From contig NZ_JAKLTR010000015.1 in assembly GCF_022012415.1 (NCBI RefSeq), positions 124,001 to 188,000 on the forward strand: 64,000 bases of DNA, given 5' to 3'. How positions within the stretch are numbered: the stretch's first letter is position 1; each line of letters starts with the position of its first letter. Source of the DNA: Terrimonas ginsenosidimutans (GTDB lineage: Bacteria > Bacteroidota > Bacteroidia > Chitinophagales > Chitinophagaceae). The notes under the pieces were generated by a model that was not told the origin of the DNA, made no database searches, and was given only the letters and a program-made list of their open reading frames with translations. Below are positions 45,185 to 54,857 of the stretch, one piece after another. Position numbers and translations under genes: made by a program.

Positions 45185-45994
45185 ATGGATTTCATCAACA
45201 AAACAGCCGAAGAGCTGAAAGCTTTTGGAGCATCAAAAAGCGAAGCGTATAAGAATGCTGCCCCGTTTCCCAGCGGTTATTATAATGACTTCTTCAATGC
45301 AGAACGTCTGAAGGAAATATTGGAAGAATTCCCTGATCTGGCTGCAAAATCAGATCTTAAATTCAGTGATGCGAACCAGGTAAAACTTGCCTCTAAAGGC
45401 GAATACCGCTTCGGAGAAAAAACAAAAGAGTTCATGCACTTCCTGAACTCACAGCCATTCCTGGAATTCCTGACTGAACTGACAGGTATCCAGAACCTCA
45501 TCCCCGACCCCTTCTTTGACGGCGGAGGCTGCCACCAGATCATGCCCGGAGGAATGCTGAAAATACATGCCGATTTCAATAAACATCCCAATACAAAGCT
45601 TGACCGCCGTCTGAACGTACTCGTTTACCTGAACGAAGACTGGCACGAAGAATATGGTGGACATTTCGAATTGTGGGATACCGAAATGAAAGGTGCTGTT
45701 ACCAAGATCCTGCCGCTGTTCAACAGGATGGCGATCTTCTCAACTACCAGCAATTCCTTCCACGGACATCCGAATAAACTGACCTGCCCTCCTGACCGCA
45801 GCCGTAAATCACTCGCACTGTATTACTATACGAACGGCAGACCGGAAGAAGCTGCAGGACTGACTCATTCTTCAGAACATAACACGATCTTCAAAGCAAG
45901 ACCGGAAGATAAAACATCACTCAGCCTGAAAGAGATAGTAAAACAGATCACTCCTCCTATTATTTTAAACGCATTCCGTCGAAAAAATGGATAA
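45185..45994 (+). CDS. 2-oxoglutarate/Fe(II) oxygenase, surface-glycan associated
   Basis: A 269-residue double-stranded beta-helix oxygenase. Metal site HxD (KIHADFN, about H128/D130) and distal His (FHGHP), followed by Arg in SRKSLALYYYTNG for 2-oxoglutarate. RLNVLVYLNEDW and YGGHFELWD are typical of the prolyl 4-hydroxylase-like group found in polysaccharide clusters. It overlaps the next GT4 gene by 8 bp. It may hydroxylate a sugar, lipid or protein; substrate unknown. Confidence 0.88.
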   Translation: MDFINKTAEELKAFGASKSEAYKNAAPFPSGYYNDFFNAERLKEILEEFPDLAAKSDLKFSDANQVKLASKGEYRFGEKTKEFMHFLNSQPFLEFLTELTGIQNLIPDPFFDGGGCHQIMPGGMLKIHADFNKHPNTKLDRRLNVLVYLNEDWHEEYGGHFELWDTEMKGAVTKILPLFNRMAIFSTTSNSFHGHPNKLTCPPDRSRKSLALYYYTNGRPEEAAGLTHSSEHNTIFKARPEDKTSLSLKEIVKQITPPIILNAFRRKNG

Positions 45995-47207
45995 CTCCCT
46001 AAGAGGCAGGGATATTGTTGTGATCGGACTGCAACCCTGGTATTACCCTATTGGCAGCAATTGTAAAAACATTGCCACTCATTTCGCTTATGATAACAGG
46101 GTATTGTATGTGAACCTTCCGATCAACCGGAAGACTTATCTTTCGCGCGGCAAGAACGAAGGTGTTGCCGTTCATAGTGAGATCATCCGGAAAAAGAAAG
46201 ATGAACTCAAGCAGATCAATGAGTCCATGTGGGAACTGTATCCCCTGTCGGTTGTTGAATCCATTAACCGGATACCTTCCAATAAGGTATTCAGTACGAT
46301 TAACTATTTCAACAATAAACGATTTGCAAAGGATATCGCAAACGCAGTAAAGAAACTTGGTTTTAAAGATGTCATCATCTTTAATGATAACGATATCTAT
46401 AATGGATATTATTTGAAGGAATTTCTTCGCCCTTCGTTGTACATCTACTACATGAGAGATTTTCTCCAGGGCTATGACTACTGGAAAAAACACACATCGA
46501 TCATGGAGCCCAAACTGATCGCGAAAGCAGACCTGGTGGCAACGAATTCTACTTACTACGCGGAATACTGCCAGAAGTATAACCCTAATTCCATCTTTAT
46601 GGGTCAGGGCTGCAACCTCGAGCTGTTCAACCCCGAACTGGTAAAGAGTGTGCCGGAAGATCTTAAAGAGATCAAACGCCCAATAATTGGATACGTCGGA
46701 GCTATTGACTCGGCAAGACTTGATGAAAAGATCATCGAAACGATCGCCACAACGCATCCCGAATGGAGTGTTGTACTGGTTGGACCGGAAGATGAACACT
46801 TCCAGGCAAGCTCATTGCACAAGCTGGAGAACGTTCATTTTCTTGGACGCAGAGCGATGAACCAGCTGCCGGATTATATTGCCGCATTCGATGTTTGTAT
46901 AAACCCCCAGTTTGATAATAACATCACAATTGGTAACTATCCATTGAAGATCGATGAGTATCTCGCAATGGGCAAACCGGTTGTTGCAACGCGTACAGCG
47001 ACCATGAAGCTCTTCGAAGATCATGTATCGCTGGCAAAAGAACCGAAAGACTATCCCACTTTGATCGAATCCTGCCTGGCTGACCGGTCTCCTGAAACAA
47101 ATCAATCCAGAATTGATTTTGCCAGAACACATGACTGGGGCAATGCGATGAAAACGCTCTATAGCGCAATCAATGAGACATACAGGAAGAAAACTGCTCA
47201 CAAATAA
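45987..47207 (+). CDS. Glycosyltransferase family 4 / GT-B
   Basis: A 406-residue GT-B enzyme. The N-terminal Rossmann-like half has IVVIGLQPWYYPIGSN and VATNSTYYAEYC. The C-terminal donor half has IGYVGAIDSARLDEKI, VLVGPEDE, VHFLGRRAMNQLPDYIAAFDVCINP and YPLKIDEYLAMGKPVVATRT (the ExxxxG/P-type donor site). Likely adds a sugar to a lipid-linked or surface glycan. Translationally coupled to the oxygenase. Ends before a 26-bp-stem terminator. Confidence 0.92.
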   Translation: MDNSLRGRDIVVIGLQPWYYPIGSNCKNIATHFAYDNRVLYVNLPINRKTYLSRGKNEGVAVHSEIIRKKKDELKQINESMWELYPLSVVESINRIPSNKVFSTINYFNNKRFAKDIANAVKKLGFKDVIIFNDNDIYNGYYLKEFLRPSLYIYYMRDFLQGYDYWKKHTSIMEPKLIAKADLVATNSTYYAEYCQKYNPNSIFMGQGCNLELFNPELVKSVPEDLKEIKRPIIGYVGAIDSARLDEKIIETIATTHPEWSVVLVGPEDEHFQASSLHKLENVHFLGRRAMNQLPDYIAAFDVCINPQFDNNITIGNYPLKIDEYLAMGKPVVATRTATMKLFEDHVSLAKEPKDYPTLIESCLADRSPETNQSRIDFARTHDWGNAMKTLYSAINETYRKKTAHK

Positions 47208-47212
47208 CCGAC

Positions 47213-47269
47213 AGTTGAACTAAATGATAAGGGCCCTTTTCCGAAGGGCCCTTATCATTTAGTTCAACT
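47213..47269. terminator. Terminator with 26-bp perfect stem
   Basis: The arms 47213-47238 and 47244-47269 are perfectly complementary with a 5-nt loop (TTCCG); core AAGGGCCCTT on both sides of the loop. It lies between the convergent GT4 and GT87 genes. Confidence 0.9.
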
Positions 47270-47390
47270 GGTATCTGAAAGCACGATTTCTCCGGAGAAA
47301 ATCACACACCGGGAATAGAAACCTTTCAGCATTCATACGTCCTCCCGCTCCTCCCGGAAAGCTTTTCACCAGGATTATCATGATCAAATT

Positions 47391-48617
47391 TCAGGTCAAA
47401 CGGCTCTCCTGATTCAGCCGTGCATTTCTATAGTAGTGAAAAACAAGAACAGTCATAAAGAGAAGTGCCATCAGCAAAAACCGTGAGTAATACAGGTTCT
47501 GTAAAGACAGCGGGATCTTTTGCAAAAAGCCTGGCGCATTATGAACAGGGATCAGTAAAAGAACCGCCCCAACTAAATAGATCGCCGTAAGCCATTTCGG
47601 AAAAACGCGGGAGAATAGCAACTGCTGAAAGCAGATAAAAAGTAAAGGCGCCATGAAGATAAAAGAATGCCCCCATCCCAGTGTTGAAAATACCGGGATC
47701 AATGCCATGAAGAAGGCACTGCCGGTTGCGCCAACAAATGCCCGCGACCTGTTCGTTGCAAAGAACACGATCACCACGATGAACATCGCAAGGTTTGTCG
47801 TTTTGACCCAGCCCGGGATCTGATAAACATTCGGCCATCCAAAGAACTGCTCATTTCCCGCACCCATCCGGTACAGAAATGCAGGCAGAGACTGGTTGAT
47901 GATGTGTGAACTTGTATAATTGGATAGCTCTCTTAGTTTATGCAGGTGATCCAGGTACAATTGGAATGGTAAAACGGGCAGCAGCAATAAAGCAATTCCA
48001 AGGCCGGCGACAAATGCCCATCCGATCACTATACGGCCCTGCCGGGTTCTCATCGCCCAGAAGACCAGCACTACCGGGTATAATTTGATCCATACTGCAA
48101 GTGCCAGCATAATGCCGGCGAGTACAGGCCTGGTGGGCATCAGTCGCACAAATAACACACACAGTAGCAGAACGATCACATTGATCTGTCCCATCACCAG
48201 GTTATGAAACATCATCGCCGTACATGCGAGGAAGATGCTTACCAGGGCATTATTGATCCGGCTGGTTTTTACAGCATTCTCGGACTCCCAGATGCGCCTC
48301 CATATTTCCATTGCCAGGAAAAAAGATATAAAAACAACTGAGATGAACAGGCCGTAGGCCACTTTTAAGGGCAGTAAACTGAACAGTGAAAATAACAGGA
48401 TGCATGGCGGCGGATAAAGGTATTGATCAAAACCCGGCTTCTCCATGTCATACAGCGCCGAAGGAGTGTCCCTGAACCGTAATGCCGCTTCATAGTAGAT
48501 CCTGAAGTCTGCCGCCGCATCACCGGAAAATAAGGTGGGAAGCTGGTACAGGAAAAAACCAAGCCCCAATAAGGAAAGCAGTAAAATGGGTTTGTTTATA
48601 GCGGCTCTTTCTGTCAT
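47391..48617 (-). CDS. GT87 (DUF2029) polyprenyl-phosphate-sugar glycosyltransferase-like
   Basis: A 408-residue polytopic protein; ATG 48617 chosen over a GTG 12 codons earlier. The GT87/DUF2029 signature is clear: DFRIYYEAALRF near the first loop, QYLYPPPCILLFSLFSLLP, LVMGQINVIVLLLCVL and AVWIKLYPVVLVFW. About ten helices. Characterised members in mycobacteria and corynebacteria use polyprenyl-phospho mannose or arabinose as donors. It is near the polyprenyl-phospho-pentose module, which makes such a donor plausible. Acceptor unknown. Confidence 0.9.
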   Translation of the reverse strand: MTERAAINKPILLLSLLGLGFFLYQLPTLFSGDAAADFRIYYEAALRFRDTPSALYDMEKPGFDQYLYPPPCILLFSLFSLLPLKVAYGLFISVVFISFFLAMEIWRRIWESENAVKTSRINNALVSIFLACTAMMFHNLVMGQINVIVLLLCVLFVRLMPTRPVLAGIMLALAVWIKLYPVVLVFWAMRTRQGRIVIGWAFVAGLGIALLLLPVLPFQLYLDHLHKLRELSNYTSSHIINQSLPAFLYRMGAGNEQFFGWPNVYQIPGWVKTTNLAMFIVVIVFFATNRSRAFVGATGSAFFMALIPVFSTLGWGHSFIFMAPLLFICFQQLLFSRVFPKWLTAIYLVGAVLLLIPVHNAPGFLQKIPLSLQNLYYSRFLLMALLFMTVLVFHYYRNARLNQESRLT

Positions 48618-48743
48618 AACGTAAATGTATATCCGGCCTGGAAGCTCGTTCACACCGGCAACAATGAATGCCTGTAAATATAGTATAACATCAACAACTC
48701 TTGTAATGGATGGAGGTCTGTGTGGAAAACAGGATCATAGCAA

Positions 48744-48774
48744 ATAAAAAAGGGCTGACCATTCGGTCAGCCCT
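48744..48774 (-). terminator. Intrinsic terminator of the large T9SS gene
   Basis: AGGGCTGACC / GGTCAGCCCT stem with a 4-nt loop; minus-strand T-run from the A-run at 48744-48750. The same GGCTGACC stem recurs at 56811. Confidence 0.85.
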
Positions 48775-48797
48775 AAGAAATCAGGTCATTATCGATC

Positions 48798-51700
48798 TTA
48801 GCGAACTTTCAGTAAAGTGATCGTCTTGGAGTTATTGATATCAACACCCACTTTCACGAAATAAGTTCCAGGAGTCAGTCGGTTGATATTAATACGCTTG
48901 TACACTACGCGCTCCTGTCTCATGAATTGTTCATGATATACTACCATTCCTTTATTGTTATAAACGGTGATGTTGGTAGGAGCCTTCAGCGTTGTCGCAG
49001 TGATCTTAATGGTCACTACATCAGATGCCGGGTTAGGGAACAAACCAACTTCAGCCTTCTCGATCACTGCAGGTTTTACCACTACGGAAACAGTGGCTTT
49101 CGCAGTTGCACCAGAGTTGTCGGTTACTTTCAGTTCAAAAACATAAGTACCAGCTTCGAGCGCTTCAACGGTAGTCGCAGCAGCGTTAGGAGACGTGATC
49201 CTGAATGAAGCAGGGCCCGAAACCTTTGTCCATGCATAAGATGAGATCACTCCGTCCGGATCAACACCACTTCCTGTCAGTCTTACATTATCAACAGGTA
49301 AGGTGATCTCCAGGTTTGTGCCCGCATTTGCCACTGGCAGTTGGTTTGGAGCAGCTGGTGCTGCATTTACCACCACTGTCGCAGTACTCTTAGCACTTGC
49401 ACCACGGTCATCCGTTACAGTCAGTTCGAACTGATACGTACCCTGAACGAGGTTGTTGATCACCGTCTGCGCCTGCGCAGGAGTAGCGATTGTAAAGGAA
49501 GCAGGTCCTGAAATCTTCGTCCACTGATATTTTACAATGCTGCCATCCTGGTCAGTACCACTGCCGGTCAACGTAACCGTTGAAGTTGGCAAAGTGATCG
49601 TTTTGTTGCCACCAGCGTTAGCTGTCGGAGCAATGTTCACAGGTGTTGGAGCCAGTATTACTTTAACAGTTACAACATCTTTCGCTGTACCGCCATTATT
49701 GTCTGTCACGGTGAGTTCGAACTGATAGTCACCTGCAGTCAGGTTATTGATCACAGTCTGTGCCTGAGCCGGGGAAACGATAGTGAAAGTTGCAGGACCA
49801 GCGATCTTAGTCCAGGCATAGCTCACGATAGTTCCGTCAGGATCAGATCCGCTTCCGCTCAGTGTTACTGTAGAAACTGGTAGTGTGATCGTTTTATTTC
49901 CGCCACCATTTGCCGTAGGCAGTTGGTTCACTGGTGCCGGAGCCGCATTTACTGTAACAGTAACTATGTCTTTATCTACACCACCACGATCATCTGTCAC
50001 AGTCATTTCAAACTGGTAAGTACCCTGAACCAGGTTATTGATCACTGTTTGTGCCTGTGTTGGAGACACGATAGTGAATGTAGCCGGACCAGAGATCTTA
50101 GCCCACTTGTAGCTTACGATAGTACCATCAGCATCTGTTCCTGAACCGGATAATGTAACTGTCTGAACAGGGAGTGTGATCGATTTATTCGAACCGGCAT
50201 TCGCCGTTGGAAGCTGGTTGGATGGCTGTGCAGCTGCATTTACTGTAACAGTCACCAGCGCTTCATCCGTTCCGCCACGATTATCTGTAACCGTGAGTTT
50301 GAACTGGTAAGTTCCCTGAATCAGGTTATTGATCACCGTCTGAGCCTGCGTTGGAGACACGATAGTGAATGTAGCCGGACCAGAAACCTTAGTCCACTGA
50401 TAGCTTACGATAGTTCCGTCAGGATCTGAACCACTACCCGCCAGTGTAACTGTTGATACAGGAAGTGTGATTGATTTATTACCACCACCGTTTGCTGTTG
50501 GCAATTGGTTGGCAGGCAAAGGTGCCGCATTTACCACAACTGTAACTGTTGCTTTGGCAACGCCGCCACGGTTGTCTGTAACAGTCAGTTCAAATTGATA
50601 TGTTCCCTGAACCAGGTTATTGATCACTGTCTGGGCCTGTGTTGGAGATACGATGGTAAATGTCGCAGGACCAGCAGTCTTCGCCCACTGATAGCTGACA
50701 ACTGTGCCATCAGGATCTGTACCGCTACCACTCAGGGTAACTGTAGAAATTGGCAAGGTGATCGTTTTATTACCGCCACCATTTGCAGTTGGCAATTGGT
50801 TAGCCGGTAAAGCTGCAGCGTTCACCGTAACATTTACAGTCGCTTTTGCAATACCACCACGGTCATCTGTTACTGTCAGTTCAAACTGGTAGGATCCCTG
50901 AACCAGGTTATTGATCACCGTTTGCGCCTGCGCAGGAGATACGATGGTAAATGTTGCAGGACCGGAGATCTTCGCCCACTGATAGCTCGCGATAGAACCA
51001 TCAGCATCAGTACCGCTGCCGGTCAGGGTAACTGTCTGTATCGGCAAAGTGATCGTTTTGTTACCACCGCCATTTGCTGTAGGCAACTGGTTAGCTGGCA
51101 AAGGCGCAGCATTCACCGTAACGGTAACAACAGTTGTTCCTGATGCTCCCTGGTTATCGGTAACCGTCAGCTCAAATTTATATACACCCTGTACCAGGTT
51201 ATTAATAACAGTCTGGCTTTGGGTTGGAGATACGATTGTGAAAGTATTAGGACCGGAAATTTTAGCCCAGCGATAGCTCGCGATCGTTCCATCAGCATCA
51301 ATACCGCTACCGGTGAGGGTTACAGTCTGAGTTGGTAGAGTGATCGTTTTATCGCCACCACCAACAGCTGTCGGAGGAAGGTTGCCCGCTCCTATCTGTA
51401 CAGTGATCGCTACCGTATCGCTGATCGTACCGTTACGTGTATCTCTCATTTGTACACGGAAGCGATACACACCATTCACCAGGCCGGTAACTGCCGACTG
51501 ATTAGCTTGAGGTGATTCTATTCTCGCCGTGTTCGGACCGGCAAGCTGGAACCATTTCCAACCCGCGATCTGATCAAGGGAAGACGCAGTACCCGTTGCA
51601 CTCAGATTGGTAGAGTTTGTTGTAACTGTTCTGTCTGCACCTGCAGATACAACATATTTAACGAAGCTCAGGTACTGTACCGGTTGACGTGCCAGGATGC

Positions 51701-54542
51701 TGCGCTGTTCAGGAGCTACCTGGTCGAGACCGTTAGGATATACGCTTTCATTCTGTAATTGAATACCTTTTGCACCAACGAGTGATTTTTCACGGCCGTT
51801 GAAGTAAGTACTGTCTTTGTCGTCACTTGCCCACACGTAGAAGTTGAAGATCACACTTGACCACAATTTATTCCAGACGCGGCCGGGAGCTGGCGGAGCC
51901 AGTTCATAAGGCTTGTTGATCATGAACGCAGGGTCACCTTCATGCCATGCACCTGAATAAGGATTGCTCCAGAGTTCCTGTTTGTTATATTTCTCATCAC
52001 CGGTGCCGATCTCACCATTACCATTGTCACCAATACCACGGCGAACACCTAATACGTCGATCCAGTGGAGAGCATTAGAGCTTGATACGATCTGTTTGAT
52101 CGGTTGTTTAACATCCCAAAGTGTTTTCAATGCCACAGGCTGAGCTGCCGCACTGGAACCACCCCAGTATTTATAGGCATTACCCCACGCATAAGGATAA
52201 CCAGCATCCTGAGGGCCACCAGCTTCCGGAACGATCGCTACGCTGTAGTCGAGGTAACCGGTAGTAATGCTGATCGCAGGAGCAGGAAGAGTCTTTTTAA
52301 CTGCTGCGGAGCTGTTCTTTGTTCTTTCCCATACTTCACCTGTTGTAGTCAGGAAAAGCACTTTACCTCCCATGGCCACGTCCTTCACTTTCATGCCTGC
52401 TGGAGAGATCTGGATTGGTTTGGTGATAACCGCAGTTCCTGGAAGGAACCCATAATCATCGTTACCAAAATACCAGACAGTGCCATCCGCGCGGAGGAAC
52501 ATGTAATCATAGAAATATCCCCAGCTCTTTACTGCATCATTGATCGCACGGCCCAATGTATCGGTGCTCAGATGCGTGGTAATTGCACCACCCTGACGGT
52601 TCAGGAACACTGTACCATCCGTTGCTACCGCGAGCGTACTGTTAAACCCTGCACTGATATTCGCAATATCTTTATTATTACCAATAGTCATGGTATCGAT
52701 CCTCAACGCACTGTTCACGAATTTGTATCTGCGGATCTTGCCGTCACTGTACAACCAGGCACATCTGTACTCTGTTGGAGCTACATCAACTACACGGAGT
52801 GAATTTCCATTGTTATTGGATGGCTGTCCATTCACAACAATGGTTACATCGCTGTAAGATGTGCCCCCTGTGCTGTTCGTTACAGTAAGTCTGAATACAT
52901 AAGTTCCCGCTGTTGTTAAACCAGTTACACTGGTATTTGCCGTCGCAGGAGAGGAAATAGTTGCAGATGGTCCGCTCACTTTTGTCCAGGCATAACTGCT
53001 GACTGTAGTTCCAGCAGGAGTTGTTGCAGATCCGGTTAAAGAAGCAGTTGATGAAGGCAACGTAATAGTCGCACCACCACCTACAGTTACAACTGGAAGC
53101 TGAACTGCCGCGCTGTTCACCACAACGGTTACATCTTTATAAGAAGAACCAGTCGTATTATTCGTAACAGTAAGTCTGAAAACATAAGTTCCCGCAGTAG
53201 TCATACCGGTAATGTTGGTATTTGCAGTTGCAGGAGAAGAGATCGTTGCAGCAGGTCCGCTCACTTTTGTCCAGGCATACGTGCTGATGGTAGTGCCGGC
53301 CGGAGTTGTGGCAGATCCTGTCAAAGAAGCCGTTGAAGTAGGCAATGTAATAGTCGTGCCGCCACCCACAGTTACAACCGGAAGCTGAATCGCGGCTGCG
53401 TTCACGGTAATACTTACATTGCTGCTTACCGACAGGCCAAGAATATTTGTTACAGTAAATTTGAATACATATGTACCAACTTGCAAACCGGTTACCGCGG
53501 TGTTCTGCGCTGTTGAAGCACTGAACGTCGGAGTGTTCGGTCCGCTTTCCATCGTCCATTTGAATCCGAGAATGGGATTGCTGGAATTATAAGTTCCCGC
53601 CAGGTTAATCGTTGCCGGAACCGTTACCGTCTGTGCATTTCCCGCACTTGCAGTAAGGGTTGATGCCGGCGGAGGTTGTGAACCGCCACGGCGGATGTTC
53701 ACCATCAGATCCCACAGGTTTTTTGTAGGATTGAAAAAACGGTTGGTCATCTGGAAAGGAGGATTCCAGGCTGCAGAGTTGTGATCTGCGCCAGGCACTT
53801 CATAATACCAGTATTTTTTAGGGTTATTAGCGCCGATCAGACCTAATATAGTAGAGTTGTACACTCTCGCTGTTGCAACGTGCGCATCAAGTGCTCCACA
53901 AATATTGAAACAGGCAAGGCCGTTCCGGAAAGCCGCATTGAAGTTGGCTTCATTACCACCTTCATAACCTAATGCACTGATCGTAACGATACCAGCGAGT
54001 TGACTGCTAACAGCCTGCTCTTCTCTGGGCATACTCCAGGCACCACGTCCGCCGGCAGATAATCCACCTACCCACATACAAGTCTGATCTACGCGATATT
54101 TCGCTTTGATATCATTTAATATCCATTTCACATGAGGAAAAGAATAACTATAACCAGTGTTTGCGGCATGTGGCGAAACAACGATGAATTTAATTTTCTC
54201 GCCCGTAACAGAATCAATGCCAAAAGGCTTCATGCCCTGAGCGATCAATTGAGGAAGAGATGTATTATTAACAATACTAATATTGTTGCCATTACCTTCT
54301 CCGGCACCATGAAGGAAGATAAAAAGGGGATATTTTTTGTTGGCATTTTCAGGCAGAAAATAATCGTCAGGATAATATATAAGAGCCTGACTATTTTGGC
54401 CCGATTGAGAAATTGGCACGTTGATTACGGTCTGATTGCCGATCACCGTCCCGACAGGCTGAACCTGTGCATTTGTGATTGCTGCCGAGCCGAGACATAG
54501 CATAACTATGAAAGCTCGAACACTGAGTAAAATGGTTTTCAT
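48798..54542 (-). CDS. 1914-aa T9SS-secreted esterase/PKD/RCC1-like repeat protein
   Basis: Signal peptide (MKTILLSVRAFIVMLCLGSA). Residues about 30-285 form an alpha/beta-hydrolase of the phospholipase/feruloyl-esterase type (FIFLHGAGEG, nucleophile in WVGGLSAGGRGAW, GADHNS near the catalytic His). Three PKD-like modules follow (about 290-570), then an RCC1-like propeller segment (about 575-960; repeated ATDGTVF, RADGTVWYFG, TTTGEVW). One diverged and eight regular 97-residue PKD/Ig-like modules span to about 1833 (GSGTDxDGTI, SGPATFTI, YQFELTVTD). A T9SS type A signal ends the protein (LFPNPASDVV...GTYFVKV...ITLLKVR). It should be exported by T9SS and be anchored or released, with the repeats as stalk. 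Confidence 0.92.
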   Translation of the reverse strand: MKTILLSVRAFIVMLCLGSAAITNAQVQPVGTVIGNQTVINVPISQSGQNSQALIYYPDDYFLPENANKKYPLFIFLHGAGEGNGNNISIVNNTSLPQLIAQGMKPFGIDSVTGEKIKFIVVSPHAANTGYSYSFPHVKWILNDIKAKYRVDQTCMWVGGLSAGGRGAWSMPREEQAVSSQLAGIVTISALGYEGGNEANFNAAFRNGLACFNICGALDAHVATARVYNSTILGLIGANNPKKYWYYEVPGADHNSAAWNPPFQMTNRFFNPTKNLWDLMVNIRRGGSQPPPASTLTASAGNAQTVTVPATINLAGTYNSSNPILGFKWTMESGPNTPTFSASTAQNTAVTGLQVGTYVFKFTVTNILGLSVSSNVSITVNAAAIQLPVVTVGGGTTITLPTSTASLTGSATTPAGTTISTYAWTKVSGPAATISSPATANTNITGMTTAGTYVFRLTVTNNTTGSSYKDVTVVVNSAAVQLPVVTVGGGATITLPSSTASLTGSATTPAGTTVSSYAWTKVSGPSATISSPATANTSVTGLTTAGTYVFRLTVTNSTGGTSYSDVTIVVNGQPSNNNGNSLRVVDVAPTEYRCAWLYSDGKIRRYKFVNSALRIDTMTIGNNKDIANISAGFNSTLAVATDGTVFLNRQGGAITTHLSTDTLGRAINDAVKSWGYFYDYMFLRADGTVWYFGNDDYGFLPGTAVITKPIQISPAGMKVKDVAMGGKVLFLTTTGEVWERTKNSSAAVKKTLPAPAISITTGYLDYSVAIVPEAGGPQDAGYPYAWGNAYKYWGGSSAAAQPVALKTLWDVKQPIKQIVSSSNALHWIDVLGVRRGIGDNGNGEIGTGDEKYNKQELWSNPYSGAWHEGDPAFMINKPYELAPPAPGRVWNKLWSSVIFNFYVWASDDKDSTYFNGREKSLVGAKGIQLQNESVYPNGLDQVAPEQRSILARQPVQYLSFVKYVVSAGADRTVTTNSTNLSATGTASSLDQIAGWKWFQLAGPNTARIESPQANQSAVTGLVNGVYRFRVQMRDTRNGTISDTVAITVQIGAGNLPPTAVGGGDKTITLPTQTVTLTGSGIDADGTIASYRWAKISGPNTFTIVSPTQSQTVINNLVQGVYKFELTVTDNQGASGTTVVTVTVNAAPLPANQLPTANGGGNKTITLPIQTVTLTGSGTDADGSIASYQWAKISGPATFTIVSPAQAQTVINNLVQGSYQFELTVTDDRGGIAKATVNVTVNAAALPANQLPTANGGGNKTITLPISTVTLSGSGTDPDGTVVSYQWAKTAGPATFTIVSPTQAQTVINNLVQGTYQFELTVTDNRGGVAKATVTVVVNAAPLPANQLPTANGGGNKSITLPVSTVTLAGSGSDPDGTIVSYQWTKVSGPATFTIVSPTQAQTVINNLIQGTYQFKLTVTDNRGGTDEALVTVTVNAAAQPSNQLPTANAGSNKSITLPVQTVTLSGSGTDADGTIVSYKWAKISGPATFTIVSPTQAQTVINNLVQGTYQFEMTVTDDRGGVDKDIVTVTVNAAPAPVNQLPTANGGGNKTITLPVSTVTLSGSGSDPDGTIVSYAWTKIAGPATFTIVSPAQAQTVINNLTAGDYQFELTVTDNNGGTAKDVVTVKVILAPTPVNIAPTANAGGNKTITLPTSTVTLTGSGTDQDGSIVKYQWTKISGPASFTIATPAQAQTVINNLVQGTYQFELTVTDDRGASAKSTATVVVNAAPAAPNQLPVANAGTNLEITLPVDNVRLTGSGVDPDGVISSYAWTKVSGPASFRITSPNAAATTVEALEAGTYVFELKVTDNSGATAKATVSVVVKPAVIEKAEVGLFPNPASDVVTIKITATTLKAPTNITVYNNKGMVVYHEQFMRQERVVYKRININRLTPGTYFVKVGVDINNSKTITLLKVR
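49046..51374 (-). repeat. Eight in-frame 291-bp units (97-aa PKD-like modules)
   Basis: A fixed landmark at each module junction occurs at 51373, 51082, 50791, 50500, 50209, 49918, 49627 and 49336, exactly 291 bp apart each time. Central units are close to identical at DNA level, suggesting recent duplication or gene conversion. Confidence 0.95.
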
Positions 54543-54857
54543 AAAGGATTAATTGAATTCTATACGGTTATACACTTAAAAGTCCACTCAAAATGCTACT
54601 TCTAAACAAATAGCTAATTATAGTAAAATTAGCAGCCAGCCAAATTGAACAATAAAAAAATAATTCACATTTTCAAAAAAGCTGTGGATATTCTGCCCCG
54701 GATTAACTTGGGTCGTTTATAACTAAAATTATGCCATAGCGCCTCGATGTAATATTTTTTTTTCCCTACCCTAAACAGTTTAATTTTAGCACCCATCCCT
54801 ACCCTATACATTACAGACTGTTTTAATCCTTGGACAAGCTAAATCAAAAAATCTGGT
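54543..54857. promoter_or_regulatory. Shared upstream region of two divergent T9SS genes with a 15-bp direct repeat
   Basis: 315 bp, AT-rich. A near-perfect direct repeat (TCCCTACCCTAAACA at 54763-54777, TCCCTACCCTATACA at 54796-54810) is spaced 33 bp apart, about three DNA turns, 48 to 95 bp before the ATG at 54858. This fits a regulator binding two sites on one DNA face. No exact TAnnTTTG box is evident. Confidence 0.45.

Noticed and set aside
52104-52802. A 232-codon plus-strand open frame opposite the 1914-aa gene
   Set aside because: Antisense to a well-supported coding region with PKD/RCC1 domains; its composition is not protein-like (Cys/Arg/Ile-rich).
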